Source: Burhinus oedicnemus
Lineage: Eukaryota; Chordata; Aves; Charadriiformes; Burhinidae
NCBI GenBank assembly: GCA_008921705.1
Contig: VFFE01007085.1
Location: 634,299-698,298, forward strand
DNA: 64,000 bases
Reading direction: 5' to 3'
This document shows positions 25,606 through 36,720 of this stretch, piece after piece. Under the pieces are notes generated by a model. It did not search any database. It had not been told where the DNA came from and was given only the letters and a program-made list of their open reading frames with translations. Position numbers and translations under genes: made by a program. Every line of letters begins with the position of its first letter. The first letter of the stretch is position 1.

Positions 25606-26812
25606 CTGTAAAAATCAGCAAAATAAAAAGATTTAAAGTTTTTAATTTCACTGTTGATCAACGTGAGGAAAATAACTCCTGTTTTTCTCTGTGCTTTTCT
25701 TCAGAGAGGTCTGCAGTCGCTGTTACTGAAAACCACTGACCAAGCGATGGAGCTGGAGTAGCTGTGATTTCATCCTCACTTTACCTCTTTGCAGTAGTAT
25801 TGTCCTATCCTTCATAAAGCTTTGTGGTAGTCCAAAACATGTGACACTCACAGTTTTCTTGTTTTCTTTACTGCTTTGTTGTGAGATTTTTTGTCAGATT
25901 CTATTTTAATATTTATTTTCAGAATTAGGCAGCTTCTCATGTTACCCATTTTATCTTTTGTTCTAAATAGCAAATCTTCATTCATTCACTTATTGTCACC
26001 ATTTTAAAGTCACTTTGCCTCTTTTATGTTGCAGGATATAATACTCATGCATGTCGTAACTGGCTGCTTAATCTGGTGTTCGGTTCAATACACAGTTAAC
26101 CCTTTTTCCCCAAGAGTAGCTGAGTAGGTATCCTCCTTTCTTCTCTCTTTGTTCTGACAAAAGCTCTTTCTCTCGCTCCCTCTCTGTGTATGTGTTATAA
26201 CGTAGCTCTCTATCCTGCTACCAAAAGACGGGTGCGAAAGAAAAACTTTGTGACTTCTCCCTCGCTTAAGTGCTTGAAGCAACACTCTGTGGGCAGTGAT
26301 TTTCTCTGTCGCCCTGTACAGTCATTCCCCTTTACCTATGGAAATCTTACAAATAGTAACAGAATGAGATAAACCAAACTGCAGAGCTTGTCACAGGCAT
26401 TAAGAAACAAGCAGTCTCATTCAAAAGTGCTTTTAACTAAATGTTTGTCTCTTGTTTTTTTTAAACTCATTAGGCATAATTGCCTACAATCATACAGAAA
26501 TCTCATTCTACGAAGTGTCCTGAAGGCTTGAAATCTTGAACCTCATTAAATTAGAACTACATACAAAAGGGGCAGGTGTTACCTTTGACAGTGGAATTTC
26601 TGGACCATTTAGCTACTTTGGAAATTTTTGTGTAACCTTAAGCTATAAAGGAAGCTACACTCTACTTCAGGTTGCCAACAATATAGAAGAAACACAGGTC
26701 TAAGACAACAAACTTAGTTTTCACTACTTTGGAAATCAGTGAAAGTATTGGACAGTTGCAGTACACCTCGCTGTCTCAAATATGGGTCTGATGCGCTCCT
26801 TGACAGTCCCAA

Positions 26813-26841
26813 GTAAATGATGCTACAGGTAAATGATGCTA
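26813..26841. repeat. 13-bp exact tandem duplication
   Basis: The word GTAAATGATGCTA occurs at 26813-26825 and again at 26829-26841 (period 16). This is a small replication-slippage duplication with no visible functional context. Confidence 0.75.
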
Positions 26842-27608
26842 GAAATAAAAGTCAGATTTCACATGGGAATGTTTGATGCAGAATAAACATGGATTCTTCA
26901 CACTACCAAAGCCAAGGAGTTGTTTCAGAGGATGTTTTAAAAACTGGCTTCAAATCATTCATAAGTGGTTGTTGCCATTGCTAGTAATATGCAACAGAGC
27001 CTCTCAGTCACAAAACAGCCTGACACTTATTAAGATCTGAGTATTATTGACTTCAGCTGAAGACTGCTTAAACCCGAGCTTTAACTCATGTTTAGAAGAA
27101 GATTTAGCTGGGAAGTGGCTATTGTCCCATGTGCCCATCCTGCCCGAAGTTTCAACCACAATAACAAAGAGGTTTCAATGGGATTGACATCCAGTCATCC
27201 ACTGCTGTAGTTTCCAGCATGATATATTAACGTATGATTAGCATTAACATAAAACCACTACCAGTTTCTGTTTATGACTATAGGACAAACTGTAAACAGA
27301 GGTGATTCAGATATCTGTCCTGCTCAGTCGCTGCTGGTAGAGGGATGGGATAGTTGTGGGTGAAAGCTGCCTCAGCTATCCCTGCTGAGTTAGTCAGCGA
27401 GCACAAGCCTGAGCCTTTTTAGGAACTGTGTTTTAAGTTTATTCTACCGGAGCTGGAGGTGTTTGTGTGTCTATCTAGAAGTTCCAATCAAAGACATCAC
27501 AAGTTCCCAGATAAGAAAGTAAATAAGTCCTAATTAGTCTGGAATTAGGGCTGACAGTATATTTCAGAGGCCTAATTGTTACAATCCTTGCATAAAAGAT
27601 GCAGATTT

Positions 27609-27645
27609 AAAAAAAAAAAAAAAAAAAGGAAAGAAAGAAAGAAGG
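27609..27645. repeat. A19 tract followed by GAAA repeats
   Basis: Nineteen consecutive A residues run into imperfect GAAA units. The tract could be the decayed tail of a plus-strand retroposed sequence, but nothing immediately upstream resembles a known retroposon or processed transcript, so a simple-repeat origin is equally likely. Confidence 0.8.
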
Positions 27646-28901
27646 CAGTGAAAGCTTTGACAACAGCTGATCTTGCAGGTGACTCAGGTGTTTCTCCTGC
27701 TTCTTTTTATCTTTTCCTGGGGAGTCCTGTTAAGGCTGTAAGATAGCAGCTCTGGGCTATGCCCTTTCAAATCACACCTACCACTCATTCCTTCCTTACT
27801 TATTCATTGTCTCATCACTCATCCACTCCCATCTATCCATTTGCTAACATCATTCACTCCCTACTTCAAAATTATCTTCCCATCCACTTACTGAATGAGG
27901 GATTCTGATAGCTCAACGAGTTTTATTTTCTCTTTTAAACTTATTTTTCCTACAGTCAGAAGGGTTTCCTCTCAGAGATGAAGCTGCAGAAGCCTGTGGA
28001 GCTTGGGAGGAGTTTGCTGCTGGCACAATCCTCGCTCCCCAGAAATGCCTCAGGGTACGGAGGTTTAGACCCTTTCTGTTTCACTCCCTGTTGCCACTGA
28101 ACATCAGAAACTCCACAGGAGCAGGATGAACTCCCATGAGATTTTTCACTCACCACACTTATAAAGCATGTGCTGGGCTCTGAAATGCTCCAAACTAAAT
28201 TGCTGGCTAAGGTTAGTCACAAAAATAAGTCACAATTCTTTTTATTAATCATAATATTTGAGCTTGAACATTTTCTGCAAGTGTACCCTCCTCAAAATTA
28301 TTTTACAGACAAAACCCAAAACCTTCAAAATGAAACTTTTTGGGCTTTAAAACCCAACATCAGCATTTTTGGTGATGAAAGGTCCAAATTATCTCTTATC
28401 ACAACGCATTTCCTAGTACCAAATTTACTCCACAATTCCAAAACTTTAAATAATACTTCAGTTTACAGAGCTTCGTAACTTTATGCTTTTCTTTAACGTT
28501 GTTTCCCTCAGATATAGAAGGTTCTTCATTTTTTGATAGAAGTTTTCAAGTCATCATTGTTATCATCATTATAAAGAATGCCCAAGGCTTAAAAACAGAC
28601 ATAAATGCAAAGAACTCCAAATTTATCACATGTAAAATTTGATGCTTAAGCCAATCTCATTAATTTTTGCTTGACTCATGATTCTTGAATGCTGTGATTG
28701 GCAACACAAAATAAAAACTCATTAAAACTTCACATTTTTTTACCAATGGCTTTGAAATCTAACTTTATTTTCTTTTTTTCATTTCTAAATACAAAAATCC
28801 TTTCAAAGTTGTGAAAATCTCAGCTGTAGCCCACCCCTCTCCACCTCATTTCCTAGCTAGTTTAAAAATGATTTTTCATTTCAAGTTTCCAAAGGACTTA
28901 C

Positions 28902-28975
28902 CTGAATAAAATGAACAGGACAGTGAAAATATTGTCTGGCAGCATATTTGAGCTTGAGAGAAATTTTCCTGGAGA
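28902..28975 (-). other. Candidate internal exon with two strong splice sites
   Basis: On the minus strand the acceptor CTCTCGTTTTCTTCAG precedes 74 nt that end in TTCAG followed by GTAAGT, a near-perfect donor. All three frames are open. The frame that leaves phase 0 at the donor reads, after two leading bases, SRKISLKLKYAARQYFHCPV and then HFIQ. It continues in phase into the candidate at 25526-25605. No family is recognised. This is the best-looking splice pair found on the minus strand, but it remains unsupported without transcript data. Confidence 0.14.
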
Positions 28976-30467
28976 CTGAAGAAAACGAGAGTAAAAATCA
29001 CATTTGAATGAAAGAGAAGAGACAGTGCTAATTATGGACTTGCTGCCACTATTTCATGTTCCACTTGCAAAATGCAAATATAATTCCCATTGAGTTGTTT
29101 AAAAGATCACACGTCTGAATTACAAAACAGCGTGTGCCGTAGCCTTCTGAATAATCATGTTTGCTTAGGATCAACGTATTGAGTGGCTGAAGGAGGTATG
29201 CCCATCACTGCGAATGCTACGATACACTGTACGTCTACTGACAAAATGCAGTCATGTTTACAGAGTTGGACCCTGGGTGCTTTATATTTCCAGGTATAAC
29301 ATAAATCTATGTTTACGATTGCTTCAGTTCATAAATACGCTAATGAATCTGTGACTGTGGGTAACATCTAAAAATGACGAACAGTTAGATAAAAGCAAGG
29401 CTTTTCTAAAATGCCCTGAGATAGGAAGAGGTAGATTCATTCACACCTTCCCATTAGTGTGGTGACTGGGCTGTGTCGCTGGAATTGGGCTCTGGTCACC
29501 AGGCTCTTGCTTGCTCTGGAAGTTTCCTCACTGGTACTATCTCACGCATCATATAGCTGCCTCGGGTGGCCTAAGGGCAGAGAATAAGCTCATCTTTTCC
29601 AGCTTCATCTCCCATGCTCAACAGAAGGCCTCTTCTCCATCTATTTTCCCCTATTCCCTGCTGACCCCATGGCAATTGTGGTACCTCACTATGTGCTCCC
29701 TCTCCTCAACCTGCTGCCCACATGTGGGTGAGTACAGCAAAGCTCATATCTGGCAGCTCCCTCTCCCTCATCAGAAGAAAATAAATCAAAGCAAGCTGCC
29801 CCATGGAGTCACTGCACCAGGTGAACTGGACTGAGCTGAGCATCTTTTCCTTCAGGTACAACCACCTCTCTACCCCTGCCACAGCTTTGCAAGACAGGGT
29901 TTTTGACTTTGTCCTAGGACAAGAGCTGTTCTTGTCAATAAATAATAAAAAAAAAAATCCACCAGATTTTCAGGCTTTTGGTTGGTGGTTAGTTTTTTCT
30001 ACTGGAGCAATAGCAGGAGGAGATAATCTTCTGATAACTTGATTTTGCTTTACGCATCAGGACTGCAGTAATACACTGAAAGCTTGTAGATCATAGCCTG
30101 AAACTTTGAGGTAGTGAAAAGTTTCAGGTGAAACTTTGTCCAAGAGCCCCTAGCAGATCATACATCGACAGCTATAGGAGCCACTTGGTGGACTACGCAG
30201 GGAGCAGCACCCATTTGAACTAACCCAAGCTCGGCACCTTTCTGGGCTCGGCCAGCAGGTAGAGAGGTCATTTTTAGCTTACCGAGGGGAGCCTGCTGCT
30301 TCTGGCTGCTGGGGAGAGCCCGAGCGGGAGGCTTGGCTCTGCTCCCTGGCTGGACTCACACACAATGAGCCCATAAGGGCTCTGCCAGCTCCCCGCTGGT
30401 GTCTGGCTGCTGGCTGGCAGATGTAAACGGCTCCTTAGCTGGAGGGTGACTACGGTATTCAAAGCCA

Positions 30468-30486
30468 ACACACATACACACACACA
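30468..30486. repeat. Short (CA)n microsatellite
   Basis: An AC dinucleotide run interrupted by one T. It lies beside a moderately GC-rich patch (30270-30425) with no visible gene. Confidence 0.8.
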
Positions 30487-30589
30487 ATGAATATTTTTAT
30501 TCCTTCATATAAATTGTTAAGACATTTGCTGCCAATTATTTGCTAGAAGTTAAGGCTTAAAAGCCTTCTGCAGTCCTTTCCTAGCTCCT

Positions 30590-30614
30590 CCCCCCCCCCC
30601 CCCCCCAAAAAAAA
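30590..30614. repeat. Poly(C)17 followed by poly(A)8
   Basis: Seventeen C residues abut eight A residues. A run this long is mutationally unstable and prone to sequencing or assembly length error, so the exact count should be treated cautiously. Confidence 0.85.
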
Positions 30615-30779
30615 TACACCATTAATCTTGTTTTGGCTTGAGCGTTTCACATTTTATTATTTTTAATTAAGGTGATATCTGGCCGCTGGTACTTCATTTA
30701 TATGACAGGAAAAAAAATTCTATTTTCCCAGGCAAACTTTTTACCTCTCACACATATGTTGTCCTGTTAGTCTGATCCC

Positions 30780-30895
30780 CCAAAGAGCGGAGGTGCTCAG
30801 ACCTAGGGTTGCCTGGGCCTCAGAATGAGAGTGGTCGACATTTTGGCTCTACCGGCAGTCTTGCCTGAGTCAAGGACTGCAGGAATAGGCTAACG
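30780..30895. repeat. Possible ancient amniote repeat relic
   Basis: The phrase GTCTTGCCTGAGTCAAGGAC, followed by TGCAGGAATAGGC (about 30856-30889), resembles a motif that recurs in old amniote interspersed repeats of the CR1/L3 or related type. The preceding 70 bp may belong to the same element. The match is from memory, degenerate and short, so family, strand and limits are all unsure. Confidence 0.3.
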
Positions 30896-33190
30896 TTTCT
30901 CCAAAAAGTGCAGAGGGCAATATTGCCCTTCTTTAGCATCTCTTTTGAGGCCTAAAGGCATTAAGCGTTATATGAAAGCTAGAGTTTTGTTTAATATTTT
31001 GCTGCCTGTAAAATCAGCCATTAGCAGGGACAGGCCTTTGACTCTGTTTCTACTTCTTACAGAAAACAGGGAAGAAATCCTTAATTTAATGAGACATTTT
31101 TCATTATCGCAGGCAGCATGACTACTGGCTACTTTCCCTTGTTAAAAGAATCTCTTAGACTCTGTACTCAAAGTACATTTCCCTTTCTCCCTAAAATCTA
31201 AGTTGTGATGTTTTGACAGAGCTTCTACATATTTCAGAAATTCATTGATTTCAAGTTGTTCCTGTTCTTCTTGGCATTCTCATATCATGACAATTACAGA
31301 AGCCTTTTAATTTTTGTTTTCTTCCCTAATGTTGATGTCAACATACTAGAATGAGCACAGCAGCTTTCGAAAGTATACTTTCTTAGTATTTTGACATATT
31401 AAAGATACCAGCTCTTTCAAGTTAAGGGGAATGTGTTGTTGAATCCCCAGGTAACTTGTAATTTCATACAAATAGTATCTTCAGGGTCTGCAGAATTTAT
31501 TTTATTGATTTTTTTCATTTTTTTGCTGAGATGGAAGGTCACCTTCTCAATTTGTTTATAATGTTACTACCGCTGTGAACTTACTACCAGCCAATTACTT
31601 AAAATTAAAACAATACACAAAACATGTACACAAAGCTCACTGCAGGGAAAATATTCGATTCCAACTCAGTGCACACATGGAGAGGAAAAGGGATTAAAAA
31701 TTGCCAAGTAACTTAAGAGCTGTGGAATAAAGCTGTACACAGGTGTGCTCCTTAAATGCAGGCTTTCTTGAAGATGGGTTCTGTTGTCAGCAGTCCAAGC
31801 ATATATATCGTCCAAGCAATACCATATTTGGCTTTCATCAATGGCTTTTGACAAATGTATTTAATCTTTATCACCTCATGGTTGAGTTATAGATAAAACT
31901 TACTGCCAAAATGATCTTCCTACTGCTCCAACATAAATCCATACCTGTACCTTGCAACTATTCCTGATTTTCATGTTATGGTGTCACTTATTTTAAACCT
32001 GAAGATGCACATAGTACAGAAACTTCGTGTCTGCTCAGTTTTGCTGCTGAAGGCTGTTCACTGCAGAAACAAGGAACTCTATGAATTCACTGTGAAAAGG
32101 GGGGGTTAATATAACGGAATGAATCCCTTTATTAATTTCAGCTCCTATATCAGTATTCTGTGCTTTCCATACTGCCTGGGCTTTTGCTGCCTGCCAACCA
32201 TATCGCAATTTGAAGCTTTGACACATCAGAAGGGATGTCCGTAACCTCAGTAGCATTGCTCTCTGCTGGTATGAGTGGAATGTTTGCCCTGCACAGGGAA
32301 ACCACGTCTCTCCTTGTTAACTGCGACTGATAAAGCAGTGCATGAAAGCCATGGATACATCTCATACGTAAATGCATTTGGTTTGTTTGAACTGGAAACT
32401 ATCACAGCTCATTGACCCTTTATTAGTTTACCAACAAGAATGTAAATGGTGGAATTTGAGAGCCAATGCACGGCAGAAATTGTACACCCTGGTGCAAAAT
32501 GTGTTGCAGAAATTTGCATTCTCTTGTGTTGTCTAAAGGAAATAAATAAATAAAACTAAATTCTGTTTAGTTTTTTCACCAGCTGGTTTTCAAAGCACCT
32601 CCATACTTAAACGTGAACTGTAGATCTTTAACTAAAATGTAAAATTCTTGGCTACAATAGCAAGAAATGTAAGAAAATATATTCCAGATTAGTGATAAAT
32701 GCTATGCAAATTCATATACATTCTATGTATAGTGGGTTACTATTTAGTTGTCACTGATCACTTACAGGGACATATGCATGCAATTCAGCTTCCACTCAAA
32801 TCACTGTGAGACTACCTTTGCTTAATGATTATGTATTGACAAGATTTGTTCAAATAGTATGTTTAATCTCTGTCTATTTTCTGCATACATGTACACATGA
32901 GGTGGTGCAATAAAAGTTTTCTTGGAATAAACTTGGAGTGACCACACTATTTACAGATGACAAGGCTGCAGTGTGTGAGAGTGCCCAAATAAGTGTGTCA
33001 GAAATGTGTTACACAAATGAAGAGCATGTGTTTTAGAAGAAATTTTTTTTTTTTAATATTTATAGAGTTCTTTTTAATACTTGTGGTACATCTCTATCAG
33101 CAGCTGCTGCAATGCAAAGGGGAAACACTGGGTTTTGTCTTGCTGAGATCTATTATGGTTCCAGAACCATATGTCTACATCGCATCTATA

Positions 33191-33280
33191 GAATAGAGTA
33201 GAATAGAATAGAATAGAATAGAATAGAATAGAATAGAATAGAACAGAACAGAACAGAACAGAACAGAACAGAACAGAATG
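33191..33280. repeat. Compound pentanucleotide microsatellite in the CR1 tail
   Basis: The tract reads GAATA, GAGTA, then eight perfect GAATA units (33201-33240), seven perfect GAACA units (33241-33275) and one GAATG, which is the first unit of the CR1 body. It occupies exactly the place of the short repeat that ends CR1 elements. It has therefore probably grown by slippage from the retrotransposon tail and then spread a T-to-C variant through half the array. Length polymorphism between individuals is likely. Confidence 0.9.
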
Positions 33281-34560
33281 CTTCAGTTGGAAGGGGCCTA
33301 CAATGATTGTCTGTCTGATCACTACAGGACTGACCAAAAGTTAAAGCATGTTATTAACGGCATTGTCCAAATGCCTCTTAAAATACCAACAGGCTTGAGG
33401 CATTGACCATCTCTCTAGGAAGCCTATTCCTCTCGGTAAAGAAATGCTTCCTAATGTCCAGTCTAAACCTCCCCTGGTACAGATTTGAGCCATTTCCATG
33501 CGTCCTATACCAGGGAGAAGAGCTCAGCACCTCCCTCTCCATTTCCCCTCCTCAGGAAGCTGTAAAGAGCACTGACGTCACCCCTCTGCCTCCTTTTCTC
33601 CAAACTAGACAAACACAAAGTCCTTAGCCACTCCTCGTATGATATGCCTTCCAGCCCTTTCACCAGCTTTGTTGCCCTCCTCTGGACACATTCAAGGACC
33701 TCCACATCCTTGTTAAATTGTGGGAGACAGAATTGCACATAGTACTCAAGGTGAGGCTGCACCAACACTGAATACAGCAGGATAATCACCTGTTCTGACT
33801 GGCTGGTTATACTGTGTTTGATGCATCCCCAGGTGTGGTTTTCCCTCTTGGCTGCCAGGACACACTGCTGACTCCTATTGAGCCTACTGGCGACCAGCAC
33901 CCCCTGATTCCTTTCTGCAGGGCTGCTCTCCAGCCACTCCTTTCCCAATTTATACTTGTGCTCAGTGTTACTCCATCCTAGGTGAAGGATCCGGCATTTG
34001 GACTTGTTGAATTTCATCCCATTAATCATAGCCCAACGTTCCAATCTATCTAGATCCCTCTGCAAGGCCTCCTGTGTCTCAAGAGAGTCAACAGCACCTC
34101 CTATTTTTGTATCATCAGCAAACTTGCTAATGGTGCATTCAACTCCTGCATCCAGATCGTTGATAAATATATTGAATGGAATGGGCCCTAGAGTTGAAAC
34201 CTGAGGAACACCGCTGGTGACTGGCCACCAGCCAGATGTAGTCCCATTCACTACTACCCTTTAAGCTCTGCCCTTCAGCCAGTTCTTCACCCAGCGCACT
34301 GTGGACCCGCTCATCCCACAGTTGGACAACTTGTCCAGAAGGATGCTGTGAGGGACAGTATCAAAAGCCTTACTAAAATCCAGAAAAAGTACATCCACTG
34401 TCTTCCCTTCATCCAGTAGGGAAGTGACCTTTTCATAGAAGGATATTAAATTAGTTAAATAGGACTTTCCCTTTGTGAACTCATGCTGACTGTGGCTGAT
34501 GATTGCATTATTCTTTAAATGTCTTTCAATAGTACTCAGAACAACAGTAAGGTTCATGCC
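33276..34560 (-). mobile_element. CR1 non-LTR retrotransposon, 5'-truncated, 1.3 kb
   Basis: A minus-strand CR1 copy. It retains the last part of the reverse-transcriptase domain, the C-terminal coding region and the short 3' untranslated tail, and ends in the expanded pentanucleotide array. CR1 landmarks are clear in the translation (see the pseudogene entry) and in the 3' region, for example TCAGTTGGAAGGGGCCTACA on the plus strand. The 5' end is lost around 34560, where similarity fades into unique DNA, the usual result of incomplete reverse transcription. The coding frame is broken, so the copy is inactive. Confidence 0.93.
33505..34560 (-). pseudogene. CR1 ORF2 reverse transcriptase remnant
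   Basis: The enzyme copies CR1 RNA into DNA at a nicked target. The amino-terminal endonuclease and the first part of the RT domain are missing. Upstream part (34261-34560): the palm motif FLDFSKAFDT is present, with its catalytic-site Asp codon at 34378-34380. After an in-frame TAA at 34261-34263 the same frame continues through SGVPQVSTLGP and FADDTK (the double Asp at 34111-34116, equivalent to the YADD box). It then runs on through CVQRRATKLVKGLEGISYEE to a stop at 33505-33507. Further CR1-like coding persists beyond that stop in a shifted frame (RFRLDIRKHFFTERNRLPRE). The lesions are thus one nonsense codon, at least one frameshift and a 5' truncation. Confidence 0.92.
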
Positions 34561-35008
34561 AACGGCTGGTCTATGGCATACACAATGTATGCATGGCAGG
34601 TGACTGCTGGAGGACCTTGAGCCCATGCCACAGGTGAGGTGCTCTGAGTGGTGGCACTCTGTGTTTCTTCAACCTTGATTCCCTCTGGAGGGAAACTGCT
34701 CTGAACACCAGTGACGTGCTTGGTTGTATAGCATATCTCTAAGCATAAAAGGAAGGGAAATGTGTATCAAAACCAATCTCCACTGGTACATTAAATCACT
34801 AACATAGAAGCACAGACTGCTTTTTTGTGTTCCTCAACCATTCCATGATCAGCCTTACAAGCGTGTCTATGTGATATAGTCCACAAATTTTCCAATATGT
34901 ATCAATGACATTATAATATATGCCTTATAAATAAACGGTATCATACAAAACCAACATATACACACCTAGGTATGTTCCTAGTGCATGTAATGTGTTTGCG
35001 TTTTCCAG

Positions 35009-35111
35009 ATCTTCTAAAATTAGTACTGAGAAGTCATGCTTCTGAAGTTATATTTTCACTTCAATGCAAGATCATTCCACTACATCCAGTGGGACTGGGC
35101 GGTGCTACATG
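35009..35111 (+). other. Candidate internal exon, weak
   Basis: The acceptor TTTGCGTTTTCCAG precedes 103 nt that end in ACATG followed by GTAAGTA, a near-consensus donor. One frame is open throughout (33 codons, starting LLKLVLRSHASEVIFSLQCK). The other two have early stops. No family is recognised, and no partner exon on the plus strand was found nearby. This quality of pair arises often by chance. Confidence 0.1.
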
Positions 35112-36479
35112 GTAAGTACCATTGAAAAGCAGTCCATTGACTTCTTTCTATTCGTGACATAAAAATAAGATAGAGTTTTTTGCAAATTGTGGAATTTATT
35201 GCCAAAATCATGTAGAATATATTATGATAACTAAGTAGTGGAAAGATCTTTGAGTTCAAAAGATAAATGGACCTGTTTGTTGGAGCTTAAGAAACAGGCT
35301 GTGTGATTTGAATGGCAATACTCAATAATTTATAACTTTGTAAGGTGATTTTGTTGCGAGTTCAAACTCTCTTACTGTATGCCAAAAGTCTTTCAAGATC
35401 ATTATGTGTTCAGAAGTCTTTTAAATATCTGGATATTTCTGGGGGAAGGAAGGGTGTCAATCTGCAGAAAAGATAAATAATTTTTTTTCTATTATTATTA
35501 TGCCACAGTTTAATATAATACATGTAAGGAAACTAAGACTATATCTTCAATGTTTAGGTTTAATAAAAGTAGTATACAAAAAGATTTAGCTATTCTAACA
35601 TGGGTAGAAAGAAATTTATAGGCAAGGGATAATCTGTAATGTAACAAGTAATTGGCTTACAATGGAATGATTCATGTCTTAACTGTATGTGGAGTGCAGA
35701 TAGTAGATATTCCAGAGCACAGCACACACTGTACCCTGGACTGTCAAATACCAGAAGTCCTTAGGCCAGAAAGAGCTTATGAGATAGGCACAAATGCTTT
35801 AAACGCTGTTACGAATGGGGGAGGACAACCATTCCGGATTTAAGCTTGCTGTAATAGTAGCCCCCATGCTCAGTGGAAACTGATGCCTCTCATGTGACAA
35901 GGGGTAACCTTGAAGATGCTGACACATGCCAGGCAACTAGATGCAGAACGTAAAGCGTCCCCTGCCAGCTCCTCTGCATGGTGTGACATTTGTACCCATT
36001 AACTGAATTTCAGTGATATGTTTTTTGTGATTTCTCAAATCCATGCATTTTTCCCTTCTAAAATCTGCCTCGGAATGACTAAATTAAGGATATATAATTG
36101 TGAAGTGAAATATTGATATCACAAAACAGAAATGCTCATCAGAATTCACTTCAGCTCTTAATAATTTTTGTCAGTTTTTATCAAAGAAGCAAGAAGAGAG
36201 ATAAAGCTTTCTCTGGTGGACTCATCTGGTGCATAGCTAAGACACTTTTTAAAGAATAATTGAGTGAACTGGTATTTAAAATTATTAAGAATATAAGCAA
36301 AAGTGTTAAAATAGCGGCTCAACTCCACAGACAGCAAATAAAATTTCTAGCATGTCAGCTACAAACTTGGTAGTGGTCAGGAGGAGGGGAGTTAGAAAGA
36401 CATTGCTAGGCTTCCTTGTAGACATAGTCCTTATCATGTAAACCATTATTTGAGACTTTGACCTTAAGCCACCATTGTA

Positions 36480-36720
36480 ATTTTATTTCAGGACAATTGA
36501 AAGTAGTCCAATAAGCTCTCTGTAAAAGAAAACATTTTTAGATGGTAATCAGCAGTAAATGAAAATTAGGCCATTCCCAGACTCCGTAATAAAAGGCTGT
36601 GGTAAGTTGCCCACATCTGTTCCTTGGAAACATTTAAACTGCTTGCCATGAACCTTAGTAATAAAAGGGCACGGGGCAGCCTGCAAATAAAATTAAAGGG
36701 TTAAGAACAGACATATCTGA
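36480..36720. promoter_or_regulatory. Enhancer-like block with repeated GTAATAAAAGG
   Basis: The 11-bp word GTAATAAAAGG occurs exactly at 36586-36596 and 36658-36668, 72 bp apart on the same strand. The core GTAATAAA resembles posterior HOX/CDX-type binding sites. The surrounding 200 bp is non-repetitive, lacks open frames and has enhancer-like texture. Function is inferred only from the motifs. Confidence 0.2.

Larger units (their letters stand above)
16660..27600. other. Non-coding unique DNA
   Basis: No recognisable gene. The longest open frame in the window outside CR1 lies here (187 codons, 23780-24343 +). Its translation has no family motif, repeat, signal peptide or transmembrane pattern, and its length is near chance for 64 kb. 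An enhancer-like block lies at 19240-19650, and two exon-like splice pairs lie on the minus strand (24248-24289 and 25526-25605). A GC-richer patch at 21750-22000 holds two overlapping minus-strand frames that also look accidental. Confidence 0.55.
27650..33185. other. Non-coding unique DNA
   Basis: No gene is recognised. The stretch contains a degenerate TCCA/TTCA pyrimidine tract (27780-27895), a moderately GC-rich patch (30270-30425), a CA tract (30468-30486), a C17A8 run (30590-30614), an old repeat relic near 30.8 kb, and an exon-like pair on the minus strand at 28902-28975. Open frames are all about 107 codons or shorter and are uninformative. Confidence 0.55.

Noticed and set aside
27780..27895. 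Imperfect TCCA/TTCA-rich pyrimidine tract
   Set aside because: Too irregular to define a unit or copy number. Treated as low-complexity background.
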